From Mycobacteriaceae bacterium (lineage in GTDB: Bacteria > Pseudomonadota > Gammaproteobacteria > Burkholderiales > Burkholderiaceae_D): 64,000 nt of DNA. Made by a program: the position numbers and the translations under genes. The stretch spans positions 1-64,000 of the forward strand of contig CAJCHO010000001.1 of assembly GCA_903970145.1 (NCBI GenBank). The letters run 5' to 3'. The notes under the pieces are model-generated. The model was not told the origin of the DNA and did no database searches. It was given only the letters and a program-made list of their open reading frames with translations. Position 1 is the stretch's first letter; every line of letters starts with the position of its first letter. Positions 1-7,719 of the stretch are shown piece after piece.

Positions 1-155
1 AGGTGCTTGCTCACCGCCGGTAGGGACATCGCCAGCGGCTCGGCCAGTTCACCAACGCTCGCCTCCCCTTGCCCAAGGCGCGAGAGCATCGCGCGTCGTG
101 CCGGATGGGCGAGTGCCGAAAAGACCGCGTCAAGGCGAGATTCGTATTTAACCAT
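1..155 (-). CDS. ArsR-family transcriptional repressor, 5' part only
   Basis: Reading the minus strand from the ATG at 155 gives MVKYESRLDAVF followed by SALAHPARRAMLSRLGQGE and a helix-turn-helix ending SVGELAEPLAMSLPAVSKHL, where the window stops. This is the N-terminal winged helix of an ArsR/SmtB repressor; the ALAHPARRAML stretch is typical of the branch that usually sits beside SRPBCC/AHSA1 genes rather than metal-efflux genes. About 51 residues are visible. The start codon lies inside a perfect palindrome with a -10 box immediately upstream, so autorepression is likely. No metal-binding cysteine is seen in this part, and the ligand cannot be inferred. Confidence 0.8.
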   Translation of the reverse strand, partial: MVKYESRLDAVFSALAHPARRAMLSRLGQGEASVGELAEPLAMSLPAVSKH

Positions 156-163
156 ATGGTTAA
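148..163. promoter_or_regulatory. Palindromic operator over the arsR start codon
   Basis: TTAACCATATGGTTAA is a perfect 16-bp palindrome, and its central ATG is the start codon of the ArsR repressor. TTAACCATATGGTTAA-type sites are familiar as operators of AHSA1-linked ArsR repressors. Binding here would block both RNA polymerase and translation initiation. Confidence 0.65.
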
Positions 164-190
164 TTATACACCGAACCCACGCCACCGCAA
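163..190 (-). promoter_or_regulatory. Promoter of the arsR gene, near-leaderless
   Basis: On the minus strand a perfect -10 box TATAAT (168-163) lies 16 bp from a weak -35 TTGCGG (190-185). Transcription would start near 156, one base before the ATG at 155, so the mRNA is predicted to be leaderless or nearly so. Confidence 0.5.
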
Positions 191-343
191 GCAGTGTCCG
201 TCGTGTTCAGGGCGGCGGTCGAACTGACGCAAATGCGCCCTCTCAGACCTTCGCGGGATTCCTGATTTCGAGGCCCGGTGAACGAGCCTGGTAGCCGGCT
301 TCAGACGACGATCGTCCGAGCGCCGAAGACCGCAAGCGTCCGG

Positions 344-928
344 CTAAATATAGCGCGCGACGGGCAGCACGCTCAGGCGTCCTGTACCGTCCTCGACTGC
401 ACAGGCAATCCCATGCTCGAGCAGCACGTGGGCAGCGGCATCCCGGTAGCCGTCGACCAGATCAAACCGGTGATCGCGGGCCGCCGCTCTCAGCCAGATC
501 TCGTTAACAAGCGCTGCGTTGTGAAGCTGCTCTTCCGTGCGCGAAGCCATCAGATCGCGCATCTCCTGCAACATCTCCGCGGAATACCGTGGCTCGACAC
601 TCTGGATGGCGCTGGGTTTGGAGATCACGAAGGTGCGATCTCTCGCGGCGAGCGCGGTCTCGCGGACCTGCTTCTGGCCGGCTTCATCATCCGCAACACC
701 TGCCTGCGCCTCCAGAGCGTGCATCAGTTCTGGAGCGGGCAGGCAGACTTCGTGCCGGCTACCTGTTTCGGATTGCTGAATGCTGACCAGAATGTAGTTG
801 CGCGACTTCTTCAAGTCGGCGATCGCAACCCGAAACATTTCCTTCGAGTATCCGGAAGACTGGGAATTGCCCACCAGTGCCATCAGGGAGAGCACCGCCA
901 GAAACAGACACACAACGATATTTCGCAT
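344..928 (-). CDS. Secreted protein of unknown function
   Basis: 194 residues. Residues 1-22 (MRNIVVCLFLAVLSLMALVG) form a Sec signal peptide, so the product is periplasmic or exported. The mature part is mostly helical and charged, with no catalytic motif or repeat recognised. The complementary-strand frame over the same DNA is longer (278-1030), but it lacks a plausible N-terminus, and the signal peptide argues for the minus strand. No operon partner: the next minus-strand gene upstream begins 310 bp away. Function not recognised. Confidence 0.6.
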   Translation of the reverse strand: MRNIVVCLFLAVLSLMALVGNSQSSGYSKEMFRVAIADLKKSRNYILVSIQQSETGSRHEVCLPAPELMHALEAQAGVADDEAGQKQVRETALAARDRTFVISKPSAIQSVEPRYSAEMLQEMRDLMASRTEEQLHNAALVNEIWLRAAARDHRFDLVDGYRDAAAHVLLEHGIACAVEDGTGRLSVLPVARYI

Positions 929-1238
929 GGGCTCTTATTTTTGCAGCAGGAGGAAGATACAACGGCGGGGGCGGAACCGTGCCACCACTCAATTCTAGTT
1001 TCTATTATGCGAATTGATTGGTTACCTTGATTACATAAGGCCGGCAAATAATAGTCCGAATGATTTGATTCGGATTGCCTAGTCGACTCAATCGTCCAGA
1101 CAGGCACTAAGCCAGCGCGGCTTTTCTCTCTCGCGCCGGGGGCGGCCCTATAGGACACACGAGCAGCCGAAAAGGCAGCTCAGCGACCACGATTAATCTA
1201 CTGGAGAGGAAAAGCCCATAAGACCGGCACGATCGTGC
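929..1238. other. Intergenic region with a short hairpin
   Basis: 310 bp between two minus-strand genes. It is more AT-rich than its surroundings and holds an inverted repeat TCCGAAT (1055-1061) / ATTCGGA (1068-1074) with a 6-base loop. There is no T-run, so it is not a clear terminator. The promoter of the secreted-protein gene must lie in the AT-rich part (about 990-1070), but no convincing -35/-10 pair was found. Confidence 0.4.
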
Positions 1239-1709
1239 TTAAATCTCGCCCACAAAACGGATCTGTGCGTCCGTTGCTGCACGCGCGCCATGGGCTTCGT
1301 CGAGATTCTTGCGAACAAAATTCATGCCGAGATCGACGCTCGTAAACCACTGATGCGGAACGTTTAGTCGGCTGTAGAGCTCGTCGAGTTTGGGAACGCG
1401 CTCGAGCAGTCCCACGCAATCAGGGGCGGCGACATAAGCTATGGCGGCGGGCTGGGCCTGCTCGCCCGTGTGTCTTGAGCGCGCCTCGTAGCCCTCCTGG
1501 TCGAGCAGCATGGACTCTAGGTAGTGAACCACAACGCCAAAGGGATGGTCGGCGATCCCGGCGATATATTTCGCGCGAACCTCGAAATACGCTTCAACCA
1601 TGTCGCGGTTCAGGGGCCCGCGGATCTGAAGAAACAGGATATCCCCCATGGTCCAGGCCGTGAGGTTCCCCTTGATGCTGCGCTCGCCTGACGGCTTGAA
1701 ATCCCCCAT
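1239..1709 (-). CDS. Hypothetical cytosolic protein, STAS/SpoIIAA-like fold possible
   Basis: 156 residues, ATG at 1709. No signal peptide or membrane segment. The pattern of alternating strands and helices (TAWTMGDILFLQIRGPLNRDMVEAY, then GVVVHYLESMLLDQEGYEA) resembles small alpha/beta proteins of the SpoIIAA/STAS-like type seen in proteobacterial hypothetical proteins. This is inference from sequence texture only. It stands alone; its neighbours are in the opposite orientation or more than 300 bp away. Function unknown. Confidence 0.6.
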   Translation of the reverse strand: MGDFKPSGERSIKGNLTAWTMGDILFLQIRGPLNRDMVEAYFEVRAKYIAGIADHPFGVVVHYLESMLLDQEGYEARSRHTGEQAQPAAIAYVAAPDCVGLLERVPKLDELYSRLNVPHQWFTSVDLGMNFVRKNLDEAHGARAATDAQIRFVGEI

Positions 1710-1931
1710 CCCAATCTCCGGTCCGATGTGCGCCCTTCCCCGAACGCAGCGGCCAACACCATCGCGTAGTGTACTGGTCGGCGACGCGAGTGGTAATTTC
1801 GTGGCAGGTGGCTTTTACCTAAGCTCGGTCGCTCGCCTCGGGCTCGGGCATACTGGGGGCCCAGCGCCCACTGCCGATGAGGCCATCGGGCGGCGCGGGA
1901 CCCGAGACTATCAACCTGCCAAGCTCCGCCC

Positions 1932-2747
1932 ATGAGATTTGACGGCTCCCACAGTCCACGGCGCATCGTCTGCCTGACCGAAGAGACCACCGAATGGCTC
2001 TATCTTCTGGGCGAAGAGGATCGCATCGTCGGAATATCCGGGTATACCGTTCGACCGCCGCGCGCCCGCCAGGACAAGCCCCGAGTGAGCGCATTTCTGT
2101 CCGCCAAGATCGATCGCATTATTGATCTGCGCCCGGACTGTGTATTCGGCTTTTCCGACCTGCAGGCGGACATTGCCGCCGAGCTGATTCGCCGCGGCAT
2201 TCAGGTGACGGTCTTTAATCAGCGAAGTATCGAGGAGATTTTCTCGATGCTCTTTCAGGTCGCCGCAATGGTCGGCCAGGCCGAGCGTGGCAGCGCCCTG
2301 CTCGACTCGTTTCGCGAACGCCTTGCTCGGATCGAAGCCGTCGGTCGCGGACTCGCGCGTCGCCCGCGTATTTATTTCGAAGAATGGGACACGCCCCACA
2401 TCAGTGCGATTCGCTGGGTCTCGGAGCTGATTGCGCTCGCGGGCGGCGACGACTGTTTTCCCGAGCTGGCAGTCCAGAGTCTGGGCAAGAATCGGATCAT
2501 TGACGACCCAGCCCGGATTGTCGCGCGCAATCCGGACATCATCATCGGTTCCTGGTGCGGCAAGAAGTTCCGACCCGAGCAGGTAGCGGCACGCGCTGGA
2601 TGGCAGGAGATCTGTGCGGTGCGCGAGGGGCAGCTTTTCGAGATCAAGTCCTCGGCGATCCTGCAGCCGGGGCCCGCCGCCTTGACCGATGGGCTCGATC
2701 AGTTGCACCGGATCGTTCTGAACTGGGACCAAAGAGAGCGCCCATGA
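1932..2747 (+). CDS. BtuF-like periplasmic-binding-fold protein lacking a signal peptide
   Basis: 271 residues. N-terminal RRIVCLTEETTEWLYLLGEEDRIVG and DRIIDLRPDCVFGFSDLQADIAAELIRRG match the N-lobe of cobalamin/iron-siderophore binding proteins (BtuF/FhuD, PF01497). The C-lobe follows after the bridging helix (about 110-140), with ARNPDIIIGSWCGKKFRPEQV near residues 195-215. Unlike transporter-associated BtuF there is no signal peptide or lipobox, so the protein is predicted to be cytosolic. Proteobacterial annotations call such proteins cobalamin-binding protein. No btuCD or cobalamin biosynthesis gene is adjacent. The ATG at 1932 lacks a good Shine-Dalgarno. Confidence 0.75.
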   Translation: MRFDGSHSPRRIVCLTEETTEWLYLLGEEDRIVGISGYTVRPPRARQDKPRVSAFLSAKIDRIIDLRPDCVFGFSDLQADIAAELIRRGIQVTVFNQRSIEEIFSMLFQVAAMVGQAERGSALLDSFRERLARIEAVGRGLARRPRIYFEEWDTPHISAIRWVSELIALAGGDDCFPELAVQSLGKNRIIDDPARIVARNPDIIIGSWCGKKFRPEQVAARAGWQEICAVREGQLFEIKSSAILQPGPAALTDGLDQLHRIVLNWDQRERP

Positions 2748-2989
2748 AGTCTGTCGGGGGGCAGTCGTTTTCGCCAGACCTTCTGCGCCAGTGGCCGCAC
2801 TGTAAATGCCGGCAGATTTGCAATCCCTGAATTCCAACATTGACGTGGCGTCAAGCTGCGACGCGCTTCCCCGAGAGGCCCGGTAGGATTAAAGTCTGCC
2901 GAATCAGCTTGAGGCGGGACTTGGTTTGGAGCCTCAAGAATTCGCAGCACGTGCCAGGGGCCCTACCCGACCGCCAGGGAGCCAGATCG

Positions 2990-3775
2990 ATGCGCGAGCT
3001 TGTGACCGGAATCCGTCGCGCGATCCTCGCACCTGCTCTGGGTGCGCTCCTCGTTTGTACGAACGCCGCCGCGGTACCAGATTCGATCACAGTCCTCACT
3101 GAGGACAACGTCACCGGGCTCATGGGACGGGCGCAGGGTCGCACCGTAAACAACTGGGCCGATCTGGTGTGCGCAGTCGCGCGCCGCGCCCAGATTGACT
3201 GCACCATCCAGGTCTTGCCCTGGGCGCGGGTTCTCAAGCTCAGCGAAGTTACGCCGGATGTCGTGGTCGCACCGATCGCGCGGACTCCCGAGCGTGAGAC
3301 CTCGTTCATCTGGGGCGGTCGCGGCGCGGTTCTGCACCAGGGCTTGTACGCTTTCAGGCAGCGTAACCTGCCGCCCGTCAGGACGATCGCGGACCTGAAG
3401 AACCTGCGCATCGGGGTGATCCGCGACGACTACCGGGCGACTTACCTTCAATCCCTCGGTCTCACCGAGGGCAGTCCCGGACTTGACAGCTCCAACACGC
3501 TCGAAGCCGTGATACGCAAACTCGAGGCCGACCGGATCGATGTCTTTCCGGTCTCTGAAGGAGTGCTCCCGCAGGTGTGCGCGAACTTCCAGATCGACTG
3601 CAAGGAGCTGGTACTGATCTATCCGCTGGATCAGCTTACGCGGGACGTTTATTTCGCCTTCAGCAAGAACACCAACCCGGTGCTGGTCGAGCGCATGATG
3701 CACGCGTGGGGTGAGATGAACGCTGACGGCACCACCGAGCGCGAGTTCGGCTCGATCATCAATCCGCGCCGTTGA
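2990..3775 (+). CDS. Periplasmic solute-binding protein (SBP_bac_3-like)
   Basis: 261 residues from the ATG at 2990, chosen because GGGAG precedes it and a signal peptide follows at once (RRAILAPALGALLVCTNAAA, cleavage near residue 26). An in-frame extension to 2840 lacks these signs. The mature part has the two-lobe binding-protein pattern: ITVLTEDN at the start, the ADLKNLRIGVIRDDYRATYL segment, and the closing FAFSKNTNPVLVERMMHAW. Such stand-alone proteins resemble amino-acid-type receptors that feed sensor kinases. No permease genes are nearby. Its last 17 bases overlap the 3' end of the opposing histidine kinase gene. Confidence 0.75.
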   Translation: MRELVTGIRRAILAPALGALLVCTNAAAVPDSITVLTEDNVTGLMGRAQGRTVNNWADLVCAVARRAQIDCTIQVLPWARVLKLSEVTPDVVVAPIARTPERETSFIWGGRGAVLHQGLYAFRQRNLPPVRTIADLKNLRIGVIRDDYRATYLQSLGLTEGSPGLDSSNTLEAVIRKLEADRIDVFPVSEGVLPQVCANFQIDCKELVLIYPLDQLTRDVYFAFSKNTNPVLVERMMHAWGEMNADGTTEREFGSIINPRR

Positions 3776-5102
3776 GCGCGGCACCGGCCACCCTCGGTAG
3801 CAGCAGCTCGAAGCGGGCGCCCTCTTTCAGCTTTGAACTCACTTGAATGCGGCCCCCGAGCACCGTGGTGGTGAGGTTATAGGTAATGTGCATACCCAGG
3901 CCGCTACCACCCTTGCCAAGTTTGGTTGTAAAAAAGGGATCGAAAATGTGGCGCACGACCTCAGCGTTCATACCCACCCCATCGTCCGCATAGACGATCT
4001 CGACAGCATCGGGCCCCCTTAGGTGGGCGCTCAGTTCTATGCTCCCGCGCTCCCTCCCCTCGAAGCCGTGAATGATGGAGTTGTTGACGAGGTTGATGAC
4101 GATGCGCGACAAGGGCCCGGGGTAACTGTCCATCTCGATGTCGTCCGGTACGTCTATGTGGACGGTGATGGGACGGGTCTTTAGCGTCGGCCCGATCGCG
4201 CTCATCGCTTCGCCAATGACCGCAGCGAGCCGAAATGTGCGGCGCTGATCGGAGGTCTGGTCGGAGGCGAGCTGCTTGAAATTTCGTATCAGATCGACCG
4301 TTCGGTCGAGGTTCGCCAGCAAGACCGACATCCCCTCGATCGTCTCGCTGAAAAACTGGTCGAGTGCCGAGCGCGTTACCTTGATCTTGACCTGTTGCGC
4401 AAATTCGAGGGCTTTTTCGCGCACCGTGCTGGCAACCAGAAGCGCATTGCCAACCGGTGTGTTCATCTCGTGGGAAATGCCCGCGACTAGCGAACCCAGA
4501 CTGGCCAGCTTTTCACTTTGTACGAGATCGTGGCGTGCCCGATTCAGGCTTGCCAGCGACTCGGTCAGATGTGCGTTGGCCGCATGCAGTTCAGTCGTTC
4601 GCTCGGCAACGCGCTGCTCAAGCGTCGAATTGAGCCTGCGCAGTTCTGCCTCAGAGGCAGCCAGCGCCTCTTCGGTCTTCTTGCGTGCCGTGACGTCCTT
4701 GACTACCCCCATCATCACCAACGCTCTTCCCGAGCGTTCATCGAACTCCGCCATGCCATAGGTCTCAAGCCAATGGATGCTGCCATCGCGCCACACGACC
4801 CGCTCGAGTTGCTGATAGGTCGGTCGAATTCCCTTCATGCACTCGATCATCGTGTTGCGCGCCATCGCCTGGTCGTCCGGGTGTACGAATGGCAGGTACT
4901 CCCGAAACCCCGCCGAAAAACTCCCTGGGGATAAGCCAACCAGTGGACTCAGATCACCGAACCAGCGCGTACGATTCGAGGCGATGTCCCACATCCAGGT
5001 TACAAGACCAAGCGCGTCCTGCGACAGCAGCACGTGACGCATGCTGAGCTTGAGGGCCTGCTCGTCGGCACGGCCTGCGGTGATATCGGAACCTGAATCC
5101 AA
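3759..5102 (-). CDS. PAS-domain sensor histidine kinase, cytosolic
   Basis: 447 residues. The order is PAS/PAC domain (about 25-140, ending VVKDVTARKKTEEA), a coiled coil with LEQRVAERTTELHAANAHL (160-180), a dimerisation region with the phospho-acceptor in GISHEMNTPVGN (H211), and a HATPase domain with the N-box NLVNNSIIHG, DDGVGMN, FDPFFTTK and GSGLGMH. No transmembrane helix, so the stimulus is cytosolic or relayed. The only upstream start in this open frame is TTG at 5102; ATG at 5042 is the alternative. No response regulator is adjacent. The convergent, overlapping solute-binding gene may be its partner, by position only. Confidence 0.85.
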   Translation of the reverse strand: MDSGSDITAGRADEQALKLSMRHVLLSQDALGLVTWMWDIASNRTRWFGDLSPLVGLSPGSFSAGFREYLPFVHPDDQAMARNTMIECMKGIRPTYQQLERVVWRDGSIHWLETYGMAEFDERSGRALVMMGVVKDVTARKKTEEALAASEAELRRLNSTLEQRVAERTTELHAANAHLTESLASLNRARHDLVQSEKLASLGSLVAGISHEMNTPVGNALLVASTVREKALEFAQQVKIKVTRSALDQFFSETIEGMSVLLANLDRTVDLIRNFKQLASDQTSDQRRTFRLAAVIGEAMSAIGPTLKTRPITVHIDVPDDIEMDSYPGPLSRIVINLVNNSIIHGFEGRERGSIELSAHLRGPDAVEIVYADDGVGMNAEVVRHIFDPFFTTKLGKGGSGLGMHITYNLTTTVLGGRIQVSSKLKEGARFELLLPRVAGAALNGAD

Positions 5103-5453
5103 TGGCGCCCATCCGGATCGGACTGGGCCGGTGAGACCGGCCTGGGGAACTGACGTGATTGCCCCACTGATGCATCGAGAACCTGGGGCTTGACTCTGAC
5201 TAGCTGTTCGACAAAGCGCATTATCCTAGCGCCTCGCAAAAAAAGGGAAAAAATGAATCGTCCCGGATGCCCGGGCCCTCGGGAAAGCGAGGAATCGTGC
5301 CATCGGCAATGATGCGGTGCAGTGTCGCTTGACTGCTCCCTGACGCATGAGGCACACCCGACCTACCGGAGGTACACTCGGCGGCGATGCCTGACTCAAA
5401 AACACCGGCTCGCAGCATGCCCGCGAGCCAGCACACCGCCTGATGGCCCCGAC
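5103..5453. other. Divergent intergenic region
   Basis: About 350 bp separating the minus-strand kinase from the plus-strand AI-2E gene; both promoters are expected here. A run of A on the plus strand (about 5240-5253) gives an AT-rich patch next to GC-rich inverted sequence (about 5264-5284). No confident promoter pair was identified. The exact start of the AI-2E gene within or after this region is unsettled. Confidence 0.35.
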
Positions 5454-7370
5454 TTGACCACTCCGACCCCAGCAAACTTCCCCTCGATCCATGTGGCACT
5501 CAAGATCATCGCTACCGCGGTGATCCTGGCATTGCTTTACTTCGGACGCGACGTACTCATTCCGCTGACGCTTGCGGTGATTCTGAGCCTGCTCTTGGCA
5601 CCCTTCGCGCGTCGTCTGCGTCAGATCGGCATCCCTCATACGGCCTCGGTGCTGCTCGCGGTGATGGCGCTTGCCATCGCGGTACTGCTGCTCGCGGCCG
5701 TCATTGCCTCGCAGGTGGTGCGCATCGCCGCAAGTCTGCCCGAATACGAGGCGACCATCCGCGAAAAAGTCACCACGGTCAGCGATCTTACGCAAAGCCA
5801 GCTCAATGCAGTGCATGAACAGCTCGATAGCGTGGTAACGCGCTTTGCCAGACCCGATTTGCGCCAGCCGCAGCGCAAGCTGACCGGTCAGCCCCTGGCA
5901 AGCGATCCGCATGCCGTGGTGCCCGTGGAAGTCCGCCCGGCTCCCCCGACCGCCTTTGACCTGGTACAGCGCATATTCAAGTCCGTCTGGGTTCCGCTTG
6001 AGACAACCACCATCGTACTGATCGTGCTGGTATTCGTCCTGTTAGAGCACGAGGCGCTGCGAGACCGACTGATCCGGCTGGCTGGCAGCACCGACCTGCG
6101 CGCCACGACCAACGCGATCAACGATGCTGGAGAGCGCCTCTCGCGATACTTCGTGTCGCAGTTCGCAGTCAATTTCGCGGTCGGTTCGGCGATCGGAATT
6201 GGCCTGCTTCTGATCGGCCTGCCACACGTGGTGCTGTGGGCGGCGCTGGCCGCAGTGCTGCGCTTTGTTCCCTATGTCGGGGTATGGCTGTCGGCCGCAC
6301 TCGCGGCAGCGCTGGCGGCCGCTGTTGATCCGGGATGGTCGCTGATGGTGATGACGATTGGCCTATTCGCCGGAGTCGAGCTGATCGCAGGCCAACTGGT
6401 CGAGCCGCAGCTGTTTGGTCATAGCACGGGCCTGTCGCCGCTTTCGGTCGTCATCGCGGCAATTTTCTGGAGCTGGATCTGGGGGCCCATCGGCCTGATC
6501 GTCTCGACACCGCTCACTTTATGCCTGGTCGTCGCGGGCCGGCATGTCAAGGCTCTGGCGGTGTTCGACATCCTGCTTGGCGACACCCCGGCATTGACCA
6601 TGCCGCAACGATTCTATCAACGTGCGCTGTCGGGCGACTCTGCGGAGATTATCAGCGGCGCACGACAATACCTAAGGCGCCGCTCCTTTGCGACCTACTG
6701 CGATTCGATTTTCCTGCCGGCGCTCCTCTTAGCGCGGCTTGACTTCGAGGCCGGCACGATTCGGGAAGACCAGCAAATCAGGATTCGCAGTACCGTGATG
6801 GAGGTAATCGAGGCCTTGGGTAGCGAAACGCGCAAGCCGCCAGCGCGCAAGCGCCGCGAATCGGTGCTGGAGTTACCCAACCTCGGACAGCAGTTGCGCC
6901 ACGCCCGGGAGCGCGCCACGGGACCCTGGCAGGGGCCGCTTAGTGTGCCCGCCGGCTCGGTGATCATCTGTATCGGACTTGGCGCGACCGCAGATGACCT
7001 GATGACCGAGATTCTGGTGCGCGTGCTGCGCGACCAGGCCATAGACGCGCGCCACCTTTCCATCGACGACCTCACTTCCGGTCCCACTCCGGGCGCGTCG
7101 CAAGAAAGCGTCTCTATGGTCTGGGTGGTGAGCGCGGATCCGATCGCCTACGAAACCCGCGGCGACCTGGTGCGCAATGAAGTCACCCGGCGTTTTCCTG
7201 CGGCGCGTGCGCTCGAGCTGTTCCTGCCAAGACGCATTGGCGAGGAGGCGGAAGTCGATCCGGCAAATGCCAGGGCAGAGTCCAACGTGACATCCTTTGC
7301 CGAGGCGGCGCAGATCTGTCTGGACTGGCAGGGGCGTGGCACGAAAACGGACGCGTCTACGGGCATCTAG
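5454..7370 (+). CDS. AI-2E family (PerM/UPF0118) membrane transporter with long C-terminal domain
   Basis: 638 residues from the TTG at 5454; the GTG at 5322 and GTG at 5493 are in-frame alternatives and none has a good ribosome site. The first 350 residues carry the AI-2E transporter pattern: an N-terminal hairpin of two hydrophobic helices (LYFGRDVLIPLTLAVILSLL), a soluble insert, then a cluster of helices including GLPHVVLWAALAAVLRFVPY and the PxG-type segment WSWIWGPIGLIVSTPLT. The last 250 residues are soluble and of unknown role. Family members export signalling molecules or act in ion antiport; the substrate here is unknown. Confidence 0.8.
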   Translation: MTTPTPANFPSIHVALKIIATAVILALLYFGRDVLIPLTLAVILSLLLAPFARRLRQIGIPHTASVLLAVMALAIAVLLLAAVIASQVVRIAASLPEYEATIREKVTTVSDLTQSQLNAVHEQLDSVVTRFARPDLRQPQRKLTGQPLASDPHAVVPVEVRPAPPTAFDLVQRIFKSVWVPLETTTIVLIVLVFVLLEHEALRDRLIRLAGSTDLRATTNAINDAGERLSRYFVSQFAVNFAVGSAIGIGLLLIGLPHVVLWAALAAVLRFVPYVGVWLSAALAAALAAAVDPGWSLMVMTIGLFAGVELIAGQLVEPQLFGHSTGLSPLSVVIAAIFWSWIWGPIGLIVSTPLTLCLVVAGRHVKALAVFDILLGDTPALTMPQRFYQRALSGDSAEIISGARQYLRRRSFATYCDSIFLPALLLARLDFEAGTIREDQQIRIRSTVMEVIEALGSETRKPPARKRRESVLELPNLGQQLRHARERATGPWQGPLSVPAGSVIICIGLGATADDLMTEILVRVLRDQAIDARHLSIDDLTSGPTPGASQESVSMVWVVSADPIAYETRGDLVRNEVTRRFPAARALELFLPRRIGEEAEVDPANARAESNVTSFAEAAQICLDWQGRGTKTDASTGI

Positions 7371-7719
7371 CCGGCCCTCTCGAGCGGCCCTTTGCCACGG
7401 CTTGTGGCGCGCCCGATCTTCATCTAAGCCTCTGATTTCATTGGCTTCAGGCACCCGCTTCCCGGGCTCGGCGCTAGGCATTGGCGAGGCGCCCGTGGCA
7501 TCTCTGCCAAGCATTCACAATCCCAACCGACAAGTACCCCCAACTTCGCTTAATATCGCTTTCGCCGAGTTGCCACAGGAAGCCGCGCTCGGGGCCCCGG
7601 TAGTGCGCTCATCAGGCACGAGCTGCGGTCAGGCAGGCACCAGAGCGAGCGGACAACGCCCACCCGCCCCATCGTGCGAGTCGTTGCTGCGTTCAAAGAG
7701 AGTCCGCGTGCCACATTTC
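7371..7719. other. Intergenic region
   Basis: About 350 bp between the AI-2E gene and the GGDEF-EAL gene. It stays open in the frame of the latter but lacks an ATG until 7720. No terminator, promoter or repeat was convincing. Confidence 0.3.

Noticed and set aside
278-1030. 250-codon plus-strand frame over the secreted-protein gene
   Set aside because: Antisense to a frame with a clear signal peptide; no plausible N-terminus or domain.
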